A DNA stretch of 7,352 nucleotides from positions 1 through 7,352 of the forward strand of contig JAIMAW010000022.1 in NCBI GenBank assembly GCA_023511755.1, read 5' to 3'. The notes beneath the pieces are model-generated. The model did not search any database, had not been told where the DNA came from, and saw only the letters and a program-made list of their open reading frames with translations. Origin of the DNA: Candidatus Pacearchaeota archaeon (lineage in GTDB: Archaea > Nanobdellota > Nanobdellia > Pacearchaeales > UBA284). Made by a program: the position numbers and the translations under genes. Positions 1-5,108 of this stretch are shown here, piece after piece (within the stretch, counting starts at the first letter, position 1; every line of letters starts with the position of its first letter).

Positions 1-275
1 GTCCCAATACGCATACGAGTATCAGCTCCGTGCTGTGCGGATAAAGTAGCTCTATTGGCTATTATTCCTTGCCAATAATAAGCCTCTTCTGTTGCATTTT
101 GTATTGTCATTCTTAATTCTCCTGTTGTTCCTACTGTGTTAAAAACTGTAAAAATTATTTTAATGTGAGTATAAACATCTATACCACCCATATTATCTAT
201 AAGTGTGAAAGGAGTGGTTCCTACACCTTCTTTTATCAAAATCCAATCTTCTTTTGCGGGTTGTGAAATTGACAT
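1..275 (-). CDS. Partial beta-rich protein of unknown function, probably a virion component
   Basis: The first 91 codons of a gene that continues past the left edge of the window; the frame stays open to base 1. It starts MSISQPAKEDWILIKEG and alternates short hydrophobic and polar segments (VYTHIKIIFTVFN, GELRMTIQNATEEAYYW), as expected for beta strands. I see no signal peptide, membrane helix or known motif. The start is supported by AGGAG lying 9 bases upstream of ATG and by a one-base gap after the stop of the upstream gene (TAAAATG), which suggests translational coupling. Its place after two virion-protein candidates suggests a structural or host-contact role, but I do not recognise the family. 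The reading frame is well supported; the role is inferred from context only. Confidence 0.7.
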   Translation of the reverse strand, partial: MSISQPAKEDWILIKEGVGTTPFTLIDNMGGIDVYTHIKIIFTVFNTVGTTGELRMTIQNATEEAYYWQGIIANRATLSAQHGADTRMRIG

Positions 276-276
276 T

Positions 277-993
277 TTATGTAAACTCCTGAATAGCAAG
301 ATTAGAATCAGCAGCACTTGCTATTGCATTTACGCTTGCGGTTGTAAACGTAAAAGAATCCATAACATAAGTTCCGCCATTAGCATTTAAAGTTATGCCA
401 GAATTTAAAACCGCTGGATTTGCTCCAAAAGCTATTGAAATTTGATTGGCTGAAGTATTAATTAAAACCAAACCTTTTCTATTTGGATTACTTGGAACAA
501 CTTGTGTTGAACTTGTGCCAACTGTTGCAAAAGTCGGAGCTAAAGCTGTGCTTGAATAAGGAGCAGTAATATGAATACTTGTTACACTGTCCGTTGCGGA
601 ATTTAAAGTCCAAGTTCTGCCTGTCGTCCAACTTCCGCCTTGATAAGCCGTAGTAAGCAAATTAGCTTGATTATTCTGATAAGCCAAAACACTTAAAGCA
701 TTAACTCCTGAAATCGGCAAAACATTAGCTCTTGTTTCAGTAGCGTGATCTTTTATTTCCACAGCCCCAATTTGTATGTCGCTTGCAGCAAAACTTGCTT
801 CTATTTTGCCTTCTTTATTAACTTTTAATCTTCGCCAATTATTTCCGTCCCAGCCGAACATTCGAGAAAAAGTATTATAAAAGGTATTGTCGATGTTAAT
901 TAAAGACGGATAATCGATAGGCAAATCAGCAAGAGTTCCGTAGTAAATGGCTAATGTAGTCCATTTAGTTGGGGCTCTTTTTTTTTCTGACAT
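277..993 (-). CDS. Modular phage-type virion protein (adaptor, spike or fibre candidate), 238 aa
   Basis: At least two recognisable modules. Residues 47-92 contain GWDGNNWRRLKVNKEGKI followed by IQIGAVEIKDHATETRANVL, a pattern I recall as recurring in structural proteins of many bacteriophages, often as an N-terminal attachment region. Residues 156-238 form a compact beta domain (TQVVPSNPNRKGLVLINTS, then a Gly/Asn turn and a final AIASAADSNLAIQEF strand) of a type I recall at the ends of phage virion proteins. The middle is Thr/Ser-rich and probably beta. There is no signal peptide or membrane helix. The start has A-rich sequence (AAAAGAAAATG) and no clear Shine-Dalgarno site. It sits between a Cys-cluster gene and another beta-rich gene. 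The likely role is to link or display a surface structure on the particle; the exact role is uncertain. Confidence 0.7.
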   Translation of the reverse strand: MSEKKRAPTKWTTLAIYYGTLADLPIDYPSLINIDNTFYNTFSRMFGWDGNNWRRLKVNKEGKIEASFAASDIQIGAVEIKDHATETRANVLPISGVNALSVLAYQNNQANLLTTAYQGGSWTTGRTWTLNSATDSVTSIHITAPYSSTALAPTFATVGTSSTQVVPSNPNRKGLVLINTSANQISIAFGANPAVLNSGITLNANGGTYVMDSFTFTTASVNAIASAADSNLAIQEFT

Positions 994-1031
994 TTTCTTT
1001 TATTTTACTATTAGCAAAATAAATTTGCTAT

Positions 1032-1205
1032 TTACATTTTTTCAGCTTCTTTTCTTTTGTTGTAACAATCGGTGCAGACAAACTGATGTTTCATTAATGG
1101 TGGCAAATTAGTTTCTCTATTGGTCAATTCTATTCTTACTATTTTAACCTTGCTGTAATCACATTCTGCACCGCATTCATCACAATTATATTTCGTTATT
1201 GGCAT
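1032..1205 (-). CDS. Small Cys-cluster (zinc-ribbon-like) protein, 57 aa
   Basis: A 57-residue gene starting MPITKYNCDECGAEC and ending CTDCYNKRKEAEKM. Two CxxC pairs (C8/C11, with an extra C15, and C44/C47) are separated by about 32 residues containing a basic/hydrophobic stretch. This spacing fits a zinc-ribbon or treble-clef knuckle, a common fold for small phage proteins that bind nucleic acid or protein. Zn binding is inferred from cysteine spacing. It lies between the fibre-like gene (18 bases upstream) and the 238-aa virion protein. It has the best Shine-Dalgarno site of the viral segment (GGGAGGTT at 1211-1218), which strongly supports both the start and the reality of this small gene. 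A regulatory protein or a folding/assembly factor are both possible; no specific function can be assigned. Confidence 0.75.
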   Translation of the reverse strand: MPITKYNCDECGAECDYSKVKIVRIELTNRETNLPPLMKHQFVCTDCYNKRKEAEKM

Positions 1206-1210
1206 TTTTT

Positions 1211-1218
1211 AACCTCCC
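1211..1218 (-). promoter_or_regulatory. Strong Shine-Dalgarno site for the 57-aa Cys-cluster gene
   Basis: GGGAGGTT on the minus strand, five bases before the ATG at 1205. It fixes the start of a gene only 57 codons long. It stands out because most neighbouring viral genes have A-rich leaders with weak or no Shine-Dalgarno complementarity. Confidence 0.75.
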
Positions 1219-1223
1219 ATTTT

Positions 1224-1997
1224 TTAAGTTGGTGACATTAAAATTTTATATTGGCTTCCTTGATAATTAACTATTAAATACATCTCCTCTAATGTAGGAT
1301 CATACCAGAACGCAAAAGTATCAGAAGGAAGTGAAGGAATTTCTGTTTGGTCATATATTTTTGGTTTTGCAGGCTTAGTGCTTATATCGAGAATTCCACC
1401 AACATAAACATTACCTGCAAAATAACCAGCACAGCTTCCACTTCCGTAAGCAATACTATAAATTCCATAACTGTAATCACCCCAGCTGGATACCAATACT
1501 CCTACCCCACCAATTGTCGAAGAGCTATACCCCACTACTCCTGCCCCACCATCTATCGAAGAATTGCCATAAACTCCATAAAAACCCTCCCCCCGAATTC
1601 CAATTGTAGAATTAGACAGATCATAACCAGCAATAACAGATGGACAATCTACATTTATATTTTGGGCAAAAATTGTTTCAAAATTGCTATTCGCCGTGAA
1701 ATAAGCACCATAAGACCGATTTGCGGGGACATTACAATACAATCCATAAGCAATTCCATTATCTACAACAACATCAGAAGTTTCAATATATAAGCCATAT
1801 TGATAACACTCATTTATGGGCTGCATAAAAGTTCCTGTTTTAATTTTCAAACCATATTGGGTTTGGTTACTTCCTTGACAATGCGCTGTTTCAAGATACA
1901 TAGCTTGTTCTGAACCAGAACCTATATAAGGAGTTAATATACTATCCCCAACTTCACAAACCGTCTGTAACGTAGGAATTGCAATTATTCTTGCCAT
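1224..1997 (-). CDS. Fibre-like repetitive beta protein, candidate receptor-binding protein, 257 aa
   Basis: The N-terminal half repeats a YG[L/A] motif: QYGLKI (residue 47 on), QYGLYI (66), AYGLYC (83) and SYGAYF (95), each probably one strand or coil of an elongated beta structure. Residues about 129-180 are Gly/Ser-rich with FYGVYGNSS, GGAGVVGYSS, IGGVGVLVSS and YSYGIYS, including a 13-residue near-repeat that is also visible in the DNA (a 39-base period, about 1498-1565). The C-terminal part has YFAGNVYVGGILDIS and then FWYDPTLEEMYLIVNYQG, an ending like those of many phage fibre or appendage proteins. Such coil repeats are typical of trimeric fibres and spikes that contact the host surface. 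It follows the 55-aa membrane gene by only five bases, and its leader is A-rich with no clear Shine-Dalgarno site. A fibre-like fold is likely; receptor binding is inference. Confidence 0.7.
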   Translation of the reverse strand: MARIIAIPTLQTVCEVGDSILTPYIGSGSEQAMYLETAHCQGSNQTQYGLKIKTGTFMQPINECYQYGLYIETSDVVVDNGIAYGLYCNVPANRSYGAYFTANSNFETIFAQNINVDCPSVIAGYDLSNSTIGIRGEGFYGVYGNSSIDGGAGVVGYSSSTIGGVGVLVSSWGDYSYGIYSIAYGSGSCAGYFAGNVYVGGILDISTKPAKPKIYDQTEIPSLPSDTFAFWYDPTLEEMYLIVNYQGSQYKILMSPT

Positions 1998-2002
1998 TTT
2001 TT

Positions 2003-2170
2003 CTATTTTTTATAAATTTTTTTAGTTATTAAAGCAGTAACTATTGAAGCTATTGAACCAATTGCTAACGAAAGAGCGACGCCATCAACACCTTTTATTA
2101 AAGCAATAATTTCTAAAATAATGATCCCGCCTATACCCGCAAAAGCTTCAACATTCGGAACATACTTCAT
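2003..2170 (-). CDS. Small protein with two predicted membrane helices, 55 aa
   Basis: A 55-codon gene, MKYVPNVEAF to the basic tail TKKIYKK, ending in TAG (the other stops I checked in the viral segment are TAA). Two hydrophobic segments are visible: about residues 9-25 (AFAGIGGIIILEIIALI) and about 31-48 (VALSLAIGSIASIVTALI), separated by a short KGVDG turn, with a positively charged C terminus. This is a helical-hairpin membrane protein. It fits a virion membrane protein, a holin-like lysis protein or a small anchor; sequence alone does not decide. It lies 9 bases after the 180-aa gene and 5 bases before the fibre-like gene, in one transcription unit. The leader is A/T-rich with no Shine-Dalgarno site. 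The unbroken hydrophobic pattern and the tight fit between flanking genes support it as real. Confidence 0.7.
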   Translation of the reverse strand: MKYVPNVEAFAGIGGIIILEIIALIKGVDGVALSLAIGSIASIVTALITKKIYKK

Positions 2171-2179
2171 TTTTAATTA

Positions 2180-2722
2180 TTAATTAGGTGTCCAATAAAT
2201 TAGTTCAAAAATTTTATCTGTCATTTGTTCGTGAATAACCCATATTTCTTTTGGATTAGTATCTTCGCTCCATATTACTCCTGCATTTAAAGTTATGTGT
2301 TCTGAAGTAAATTCATCAAATTTAATTTTAAATATAAAATTATTATCTTGACTTTTAATAGTCCAAGAACCGACATTATTAGGCAAGTCAGCTATTTTTG
2401 TCCAAACAAAAGGGGGAACTGAAAGATTAATTATTGTTGCTTTTTTTAAAGCACTACCCCCGCTTCCACCACCATTTGTTGCTTCTGCAAAAACCCATCT
2501 ATTATTGTCTCTATCATATACAAGATTAAAAGAAATTACTTTTTTTATGTCTAAATCGGTATTATATTTTTCTGGTAATTTATCAACATCAGATAAAAGT
2601 GGAAGTTCTGGAATTTGAAATTTTTCTATTGGATAGTTGTATTTGGCTGTCTCTGGGCTTTCGATTTTTTTAGCTTCTTCTTTTCTTGTTTCAACGAGTT
2701 TTCTAATTATGTCTTCTTCCAT
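2180..2722 (-). CDS. Hinged two-part probable virion protein, 180 aa
   Basis: Residues 1-22 are highly charged and probably helical (MEEDIIRKLVETRKEEAKK). Residues 23-60 are Pro-rich (IPELPLLSDVDKLPEKY). A short strand region (VISFNLVYDRDNNRWVF) is followed by a flexible linker NGGGSGGS at 83-90 and a C-terminal domain of about 90 residues with alternating hydrophobics and Trp (VWTKI, SWTIKS, GVIWSED, IWVIHE, IYWTPN), typical of a beta sandwich. The design suggests an N-terminal particle anchor, a hinge and an exposed C-terminal domain, as in phage decoration or adaptor proteins. AAGAAGG lies a few bases before the start. It follows the 127-aa beta protein by 30 bases. I do not recognise a named family; the structural role is inferred from architecture and position. 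Confidence 0.65.
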   Translation of the reverse strand: MEEDIIRKLVETRKEEAKKIESPETAKYNYPIEKFQIPELPLLSDVDKLPEKYNTDLDIKKVISFNLVYDRDNNRWVFAEATNGGGSGGSALKKATIINLSVPPFVWTKIADLPNNVGSWTIKSQDNNFIFKIKFDEFTSEHITLNAGVIWSEDTNPKEIWVIHEQMTDKIFELIYWTPN

Positions 2723-2752
2723 TTTGCCTTCTTCTAACTAACATAAAGGCAC

Positions 2753-3136
2753 TTATACTACTTTTCTGTTAGGTGCAGGAATGTAGCCAAGTTCTTTATA
2801 ACCGATTATTGTTATATGAATTGTGTTTTGTGCTCCTGAATAATCAGCAAGATCTGCAGATAGTGTCATATTCGGTGTAAGTTGCATCCTGAATGGCAAG
2901 GATATGTAAACTCCGTCTATTCTTGCGATTGTGTTGCCGTCAATATAATCAGTTGAGTAATAATTTCCGTTGCTATCCCTGAATTTTATTCTGAAGTTTG
3001 GACTTGTCGCTGAAATCATTAACTTGAAACCCTCAAATAGTTCTCCACTGCCAACATTCCACGAATAACTTGCAGTGCCATTTGCACTTACTACAATACC
3101 TGATCCTGTGCTTAAGCTGAAAGGTATTTTTCCCAT
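2753..3136 (-). CDS. Small beta-rich probable virion protein (possible second capsid protein), 127 aa
   Basis: A short, soluble, strand-rich protein with no membrane helix or signal peptide. It has regular strand-like segments: IVVSANGTASYSWNVG, FKLMISATS, FRIKFRDSNGNYYS, ISLPFRMQLTP, MTLSADLADYSG and TIHITIIGYKELGY. The stretch LPFRMQLTPNMTLSADLAD followed by GAQNTIHITIIGYK looks like the closing half of a beta sandwich and resembles small structural proteins of uncultivated phages as I remember them. It directly follows the 171-aa candidate capsid gene. A second, smaller jelly-roll or a decoration protein is a reasonable hypothesis, since some tailless phages build their shell from two single-jelly-roll proteins. 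The start follows an A-rich leader (AAAAAGCAAAATG) with no Shine-Dalgarno site. The coding call is firm; the role is tentative. Confidence 0.65.
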   Translation of the reverse strand: MGKIPFSLSTGSGIVVSANGTASYSWNVGSGELFEGFKLMISATSPNFRIKFRDSNGNYYSTDYIDGNTIARIDGVYISLPFRMQLTPNMTLSADLADYSGAQNTIHITIIGYKELGYIPAPNRKVV

Positions 3137-3180
3137 TTTGCTTTTTAATTTTAATTTAGTTTGAAATTACCCGATAAACC

Positions 3181-3209
3181 TAAAAACAAAAAAAGGTAAA
3201 AACAAAAAA
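3181..3209. repeat. Two copies of a 13-base A-rich direct repeat between capsid-candidate and 127-aa genes
   Basis: TAAAAACAAAAAA occurs at 3181-3193 and 3197-3209, a 16-base period, in the 91-base gap between the 171-aa and 127-aa genes. On the transcribed strand this is a run of T-rich blocks after the 171-aa stop. It may be low-complexity sequence, a weak termination zone or part of the leader of the 127-aa gene. I found no strong GC-rich hairpin beside it. Confidence 0.4.
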
Positions 3210-3227
3210 TTTTGATCTTTTGTATTT

Positions 3228-3743
3228 TTAACCAACAGGTCTTGTAAGTAATCCTCGCAAAATTACTCTTCCTCGCAGTGTGTTAGCTCCCGCATCTGCT
3301 ATAACTTCTACATAAAACGGTGTTGAACTATCAATAACCAATACTCTCTTAAAACGGTAAGTAGACACTGCACTTGGGTTACCATTAACTGCTAATGCAC
3401 CCGCACTGTCACTTCCATACAAGCCACCGCCTGCAGGAAGTCTGAAACACAAGGCAGTGAAATATTGTTTATTATTAATAAACAATTTCAAAACTGTGTT
3501 TTTGATAAGTGCTTTTGCACTAGCTAATGATATGTCGCTGTCTCCTGCGAAAGCAATTTCGTGAATTCTGAAAATTTGTCCAACGGGCAAGAGATTTGGT
3601 TGTTGCATATTTGTTATTGCTGAACCTTGCGAAGCTTCGGTGTTACCAAAAAATCTATTTGTGCCTGTTGCTAATGTAACTGTATCGTATAGTTCATAGT
3701 CAAAAGTTTCTTGTCCTCTATCTAAATTTACAGCCATTGCCAT
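3228..3743 (-). CDS. Candidate major capsid protein (single beta-sandwich type), 171 aa
   Basis: A soluble beta-rich protein whose motif order I associate with structural proteins of uncultivated phages: ITNMQQPNLLPVGQIFRIHEI (about residues 43-63), LKLFINNKQYFTALCF (about 84-99), a Gly-rich LPAGGGLYG loop (about 101-109), NGNP then YRFKRVLVIDSSTPFYVEVI, and a final GRVILRGLLTRPVG strand. Length and strand pattern suit a single jelly-roll shell protein. Support comes from its place just after the Arg-rich membrane-segment protein, its relatively long 119-base leader with two inverted repeats (suggesting separately controlled expression), and the absence of an HK97-type capsid candidate in the window. 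The start (MAMAVN) follows AAAAAA with no Shine-Dalgarno site; the second Met, two codons later, cannot be excluded. It could instead be a minor virion protein. Confidence 0.65.
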   Translation of the reverse strand: MAMAVNLDRGQETFDYELYDTVTLATGTNRFFGNTEASQGSAITNMQQPNLLPVGQIFRIHEIAFAGDSDISLASAKALIKNTVLKLFINNKQYFTALCFRLPAGGGLYGSDSAGALAVNGNPSAVSTYRFKRVLVIDSSTPFYVEVIADAGANTLRGRVILRGLLTRPVG

Positions 3744-3756
3744 TTTTTTATTGGGT

Positions 3757-3785
3757 GAGATTGCCGTTAAGGGCTTTCCAATCTC
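3757..3785 (-). promoter_or_regulatory. Inverted repeat just upstream of the candidate capsid gene
   Basis: GAGATTG at 3757-3763 and CAATCTC at 3779-3785 form a perfect 7-base inverted repeat around a 15-base loop, ending 13 bases before the ATG of the 171-aa gene. In the transcript it would be a hairpin in the 5' leader. It has no T-run on its downstream side, so it does not look like a terminator. Confidence 0.35.
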
Positions 3786-3807
3786 TTTGATTTAATCTTG
3801 CATTCGC

Positions 3808-3840
3808 TATGAAAAGAGCTTATAGCCCTGCCTTTTCATA
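3808..3840 (-). promoter_or_regulatory. Hairpin in the leader of the candidate capsid gene
   Basis: TATGAAAAG (3808-3816) and CTTTTCATA (3832-3840) are a perfect 9-base inverted repeat, and the loop contains a further short pairing (GAGCT with AGCCC, one wobble). It lies between the 170-aa stop and the 171-aa start. In the gene direction it is not followed by a T-run, so a transcript-stabilising, processing or translational-control hairpin is more likely than a terminator. On the plus strand it is followed by TTATTTTTT, but no supported plus-strand gene ends here. Confidence 0.45.
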
Positions 3841-3862
3841 ACTTATTTTTTGAATATTAATT

Positions 3863-4375
3863 TTACAACACTATTTCTTCCTCTTCTTCTTCGCCAAATC
3901 CCTCTACTTTTGTCGCTGGTGCTATTGCTCCTACATCTTCCCACTCAAATTCTTCGTCGAGTTCCCCTAAACCGCTTTTGCCAAATACTCCGAGTTGATT
4001 AAGTAGCTTAATCGCTGTTATTGTCAAACCACCAATCATAAAACTATTGGCAAATCTTGTATCAGCAATCTTCGTTCTTTTGATTAATGCTGAACCGCCA
4101 ATAGCTACAACACCACTTCCTAATACATTCAACCAACCATATCTTGTAACTTGAATAAGTTTAGGGATCACTGCAGAAGCCAAGCCACCTGCACCTGCTC
4201 CAATAAAATCACTAACTGTTACGCCTGTTCCCAATACTCCGCCTCCGCCACCGAAAAATCTTCTCCTTCTTGGGGCATTAATAGTGTAATATCTGCGTCT
4301 TGGATATTTCAATCTTCTTGGTCTTTTTCTTTGTCTTCTGTTTGCATTTAAAAGCATAACTTCTTCGTATGCCAT
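3863..4375 (-). CDS. Bipolar protein with Arg-rich head, hydrophobic core and acidic tail, 170 aa
   Basis: Residues 13-39 are densely basic (RRQRKRPRR, PRRRYY, PRRRR), followed by GGGGG at 42-46. Hydrophobic Gly/Ala-rich segments lie at about 50-72 (LGTGVTVSDFIGAGAGGLAS), 82-97 (LNVLGSGVVAIGGSAL) and 112-128 (FMIGGLTITAIKLLNQLG). The C terminus is strongly acidic, ending GEEEEEEIVL. I recall proteins with an Arg-rich N terminus and two or three weakly hydrophobic helices next to capsid genes in many uncultivated phage contigs, but cannot name a family. The layout suits a virion protein that contacts packaged nucleic acid with its basic head and a membrane or other proteins with its hydrophobic part. 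It follows the terminator-like hairpin at 4462-4483 and may begin a new transcript. The leader is A-rich (AAAAAGAAAAATG), with no Shine-Dalgarno site. Confidence 0.65.
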   Translation of the reverse strand: MAYEEVMLLNANRRQRKRPRRLKYPRRRYYTINAPRRRRFFGGGGGVLGTGVTVSDFIGAGAGGLASAVIPKLIQVTRYGWLNVLGSGVVAIGGSALIKRTKIADTRFANSFMIGGLTITAIKLLNQLGVFGKSGLGELDEEFEWEDVGAIAPATKVEGFGEEEEEEIVL

Positions 4376-4461
4376 TTTTCTTTTTATTTAATTCGAAATT
4401 TAATTTTTTCATTCCCCGATTTTTTTTGAATTTATAGCACTATCTTGAAACTGAATATAAA

Positions 4462-4483
4462 GCGAGGCAATTTTTTGCCTCGC
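4462..4483 (-). terminator. Terminator-like hairpin after the 197-aa gene
   Basis: GCGAGGCAA (4462-4470) and TTGCCTCGC (4475-4483) form a perfect 9-base stem around a 4-base loop. In the gene direction it is followed by TTTATATT, a short imperfect T-rich tract. It lies in the 138-base gap between the 197-aa stop and the 170-aa start, separating the first two viral genes from the capsid module. The weak T-tract suggests partial termination or a transcript-end or processing hairpin. Confidence 0.6.
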
Positions 4484-4513
4484 AAGGTATAAAAGAGGTA
4501 ATAAGATGGCTAA

Positions 4514-5107
4514 TTAACCGCTTATTCCACCACGACGATAAACTCTAATGCCATCAACAAAAGCTAATCTTCCATCTTTTGTTCTCATTAGTTTAGGAAT
4601 TTTTTTAAAAAAGTGATAATATCTTCTGCCTGTTCTATCCTCATATAATACACCAAACTTTTTTCCTTTTTTTATAAAACCTAATAATGTTGGCGGTCTG
4701 CTCCAATCTGGTTCGGGGCTGTTATTTTTAAATTTTACTGTAGGATCTTCTGCTCTTGGCATTCCTTTATTCAATTCTGTTAATTTTATTTGTTTCGGTT
4801 TTGGGTTTGATTTTGCTTTTCTTTTTATTCTTCTTTCATATCTTTTTAAAATTTCTCTTCGTTTTGCTGGAGTTAGTTTTTTATACCAAATCCCGCCAAC
4901 GGTTTGTTCTGGAGTAAATCCGTATTTTCTGCCATCATATTTTTTAACTCGCTCTACCATCTTTTTGAACCATTTTTTAGGTGGTCTTCTTGGGTTTGAT
5001 TTTATTTTTCTCATTCCTCTTGTTTTCTTGATAAATCTTGCTTTACCTGTGCGAGGATCAATTATATAAGGTTGCCCTTTCTTTGTATATTTTATTTTTC
5101 GTGGCAT
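4514..5107 (-). CDS. Very basic probable virion or nucleic-acid-binding protein, 197 aa
   Basis: Rich in Lys and Arg throughout. Residues 1-30 (MPRKIKYTKKGQPYIIDPRT, then GKARFIKK) make a short basic strand region. Residues 38-91 look like a compact helical domain: NPRRPPKKWFKKMVERVKK, then TPEQTVGGIWYKKLTPAKRR leading into EILKRYE. It is bracketed by two SNP motifs (37-39, 100-102). I recall the W...GxIWYxKLTPAKR pattern from proteins of uncultivated phages but cannot attach a function. Residues 141-195 look strand-rich (GFIKKGKKFGVLYED, RRYYHFFKKI, GIRVYRRGG). There is no membrane helix. The start is one base after the 352-aa stop (TAAAATG), indicating coupling, with AGAAG just upstream. 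A genome-condensing or core virion protein is plausible; host-takeover DNA binding is an alternative. Confidence 0.65.
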   Translation of the reverse strand: MPRKIKYTKKGQPYIIDPRTGKARFIKKTRGMRKIKSNPRRPPKKWFKKMVERVKKYDGRKYGFTPEQTVGGIWYKKLTPAKRREILKRYERRIKRKAKSNPKPKQIKLTELNKGMPRAEDPTVKFKNNSPEPDWSRPPTLLGFIKKGKKFGVLYEDRTGRRYYHFFKKIPKLMRTKDGRLAFVDGIRVYRRGGISG

Positions 5108-5108
5108 T

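Noticed and set aside
1347..1793. A 148-residue plus-strand frame opposite the fibre-like gene
   Set aside because: It is Ile/Asn/Thr-rich with no recognisable pattern and fully overlaps a better supported minus-strand gene.
3807..3839. A 10-codon minus-strand leader peptide (MKRQGYKLFS) overlapping the hairpin before the capsid candidate
   Set aside because: Too short to support, no ribosome binding site, and no amino-acid pattern suggesting attenuation.
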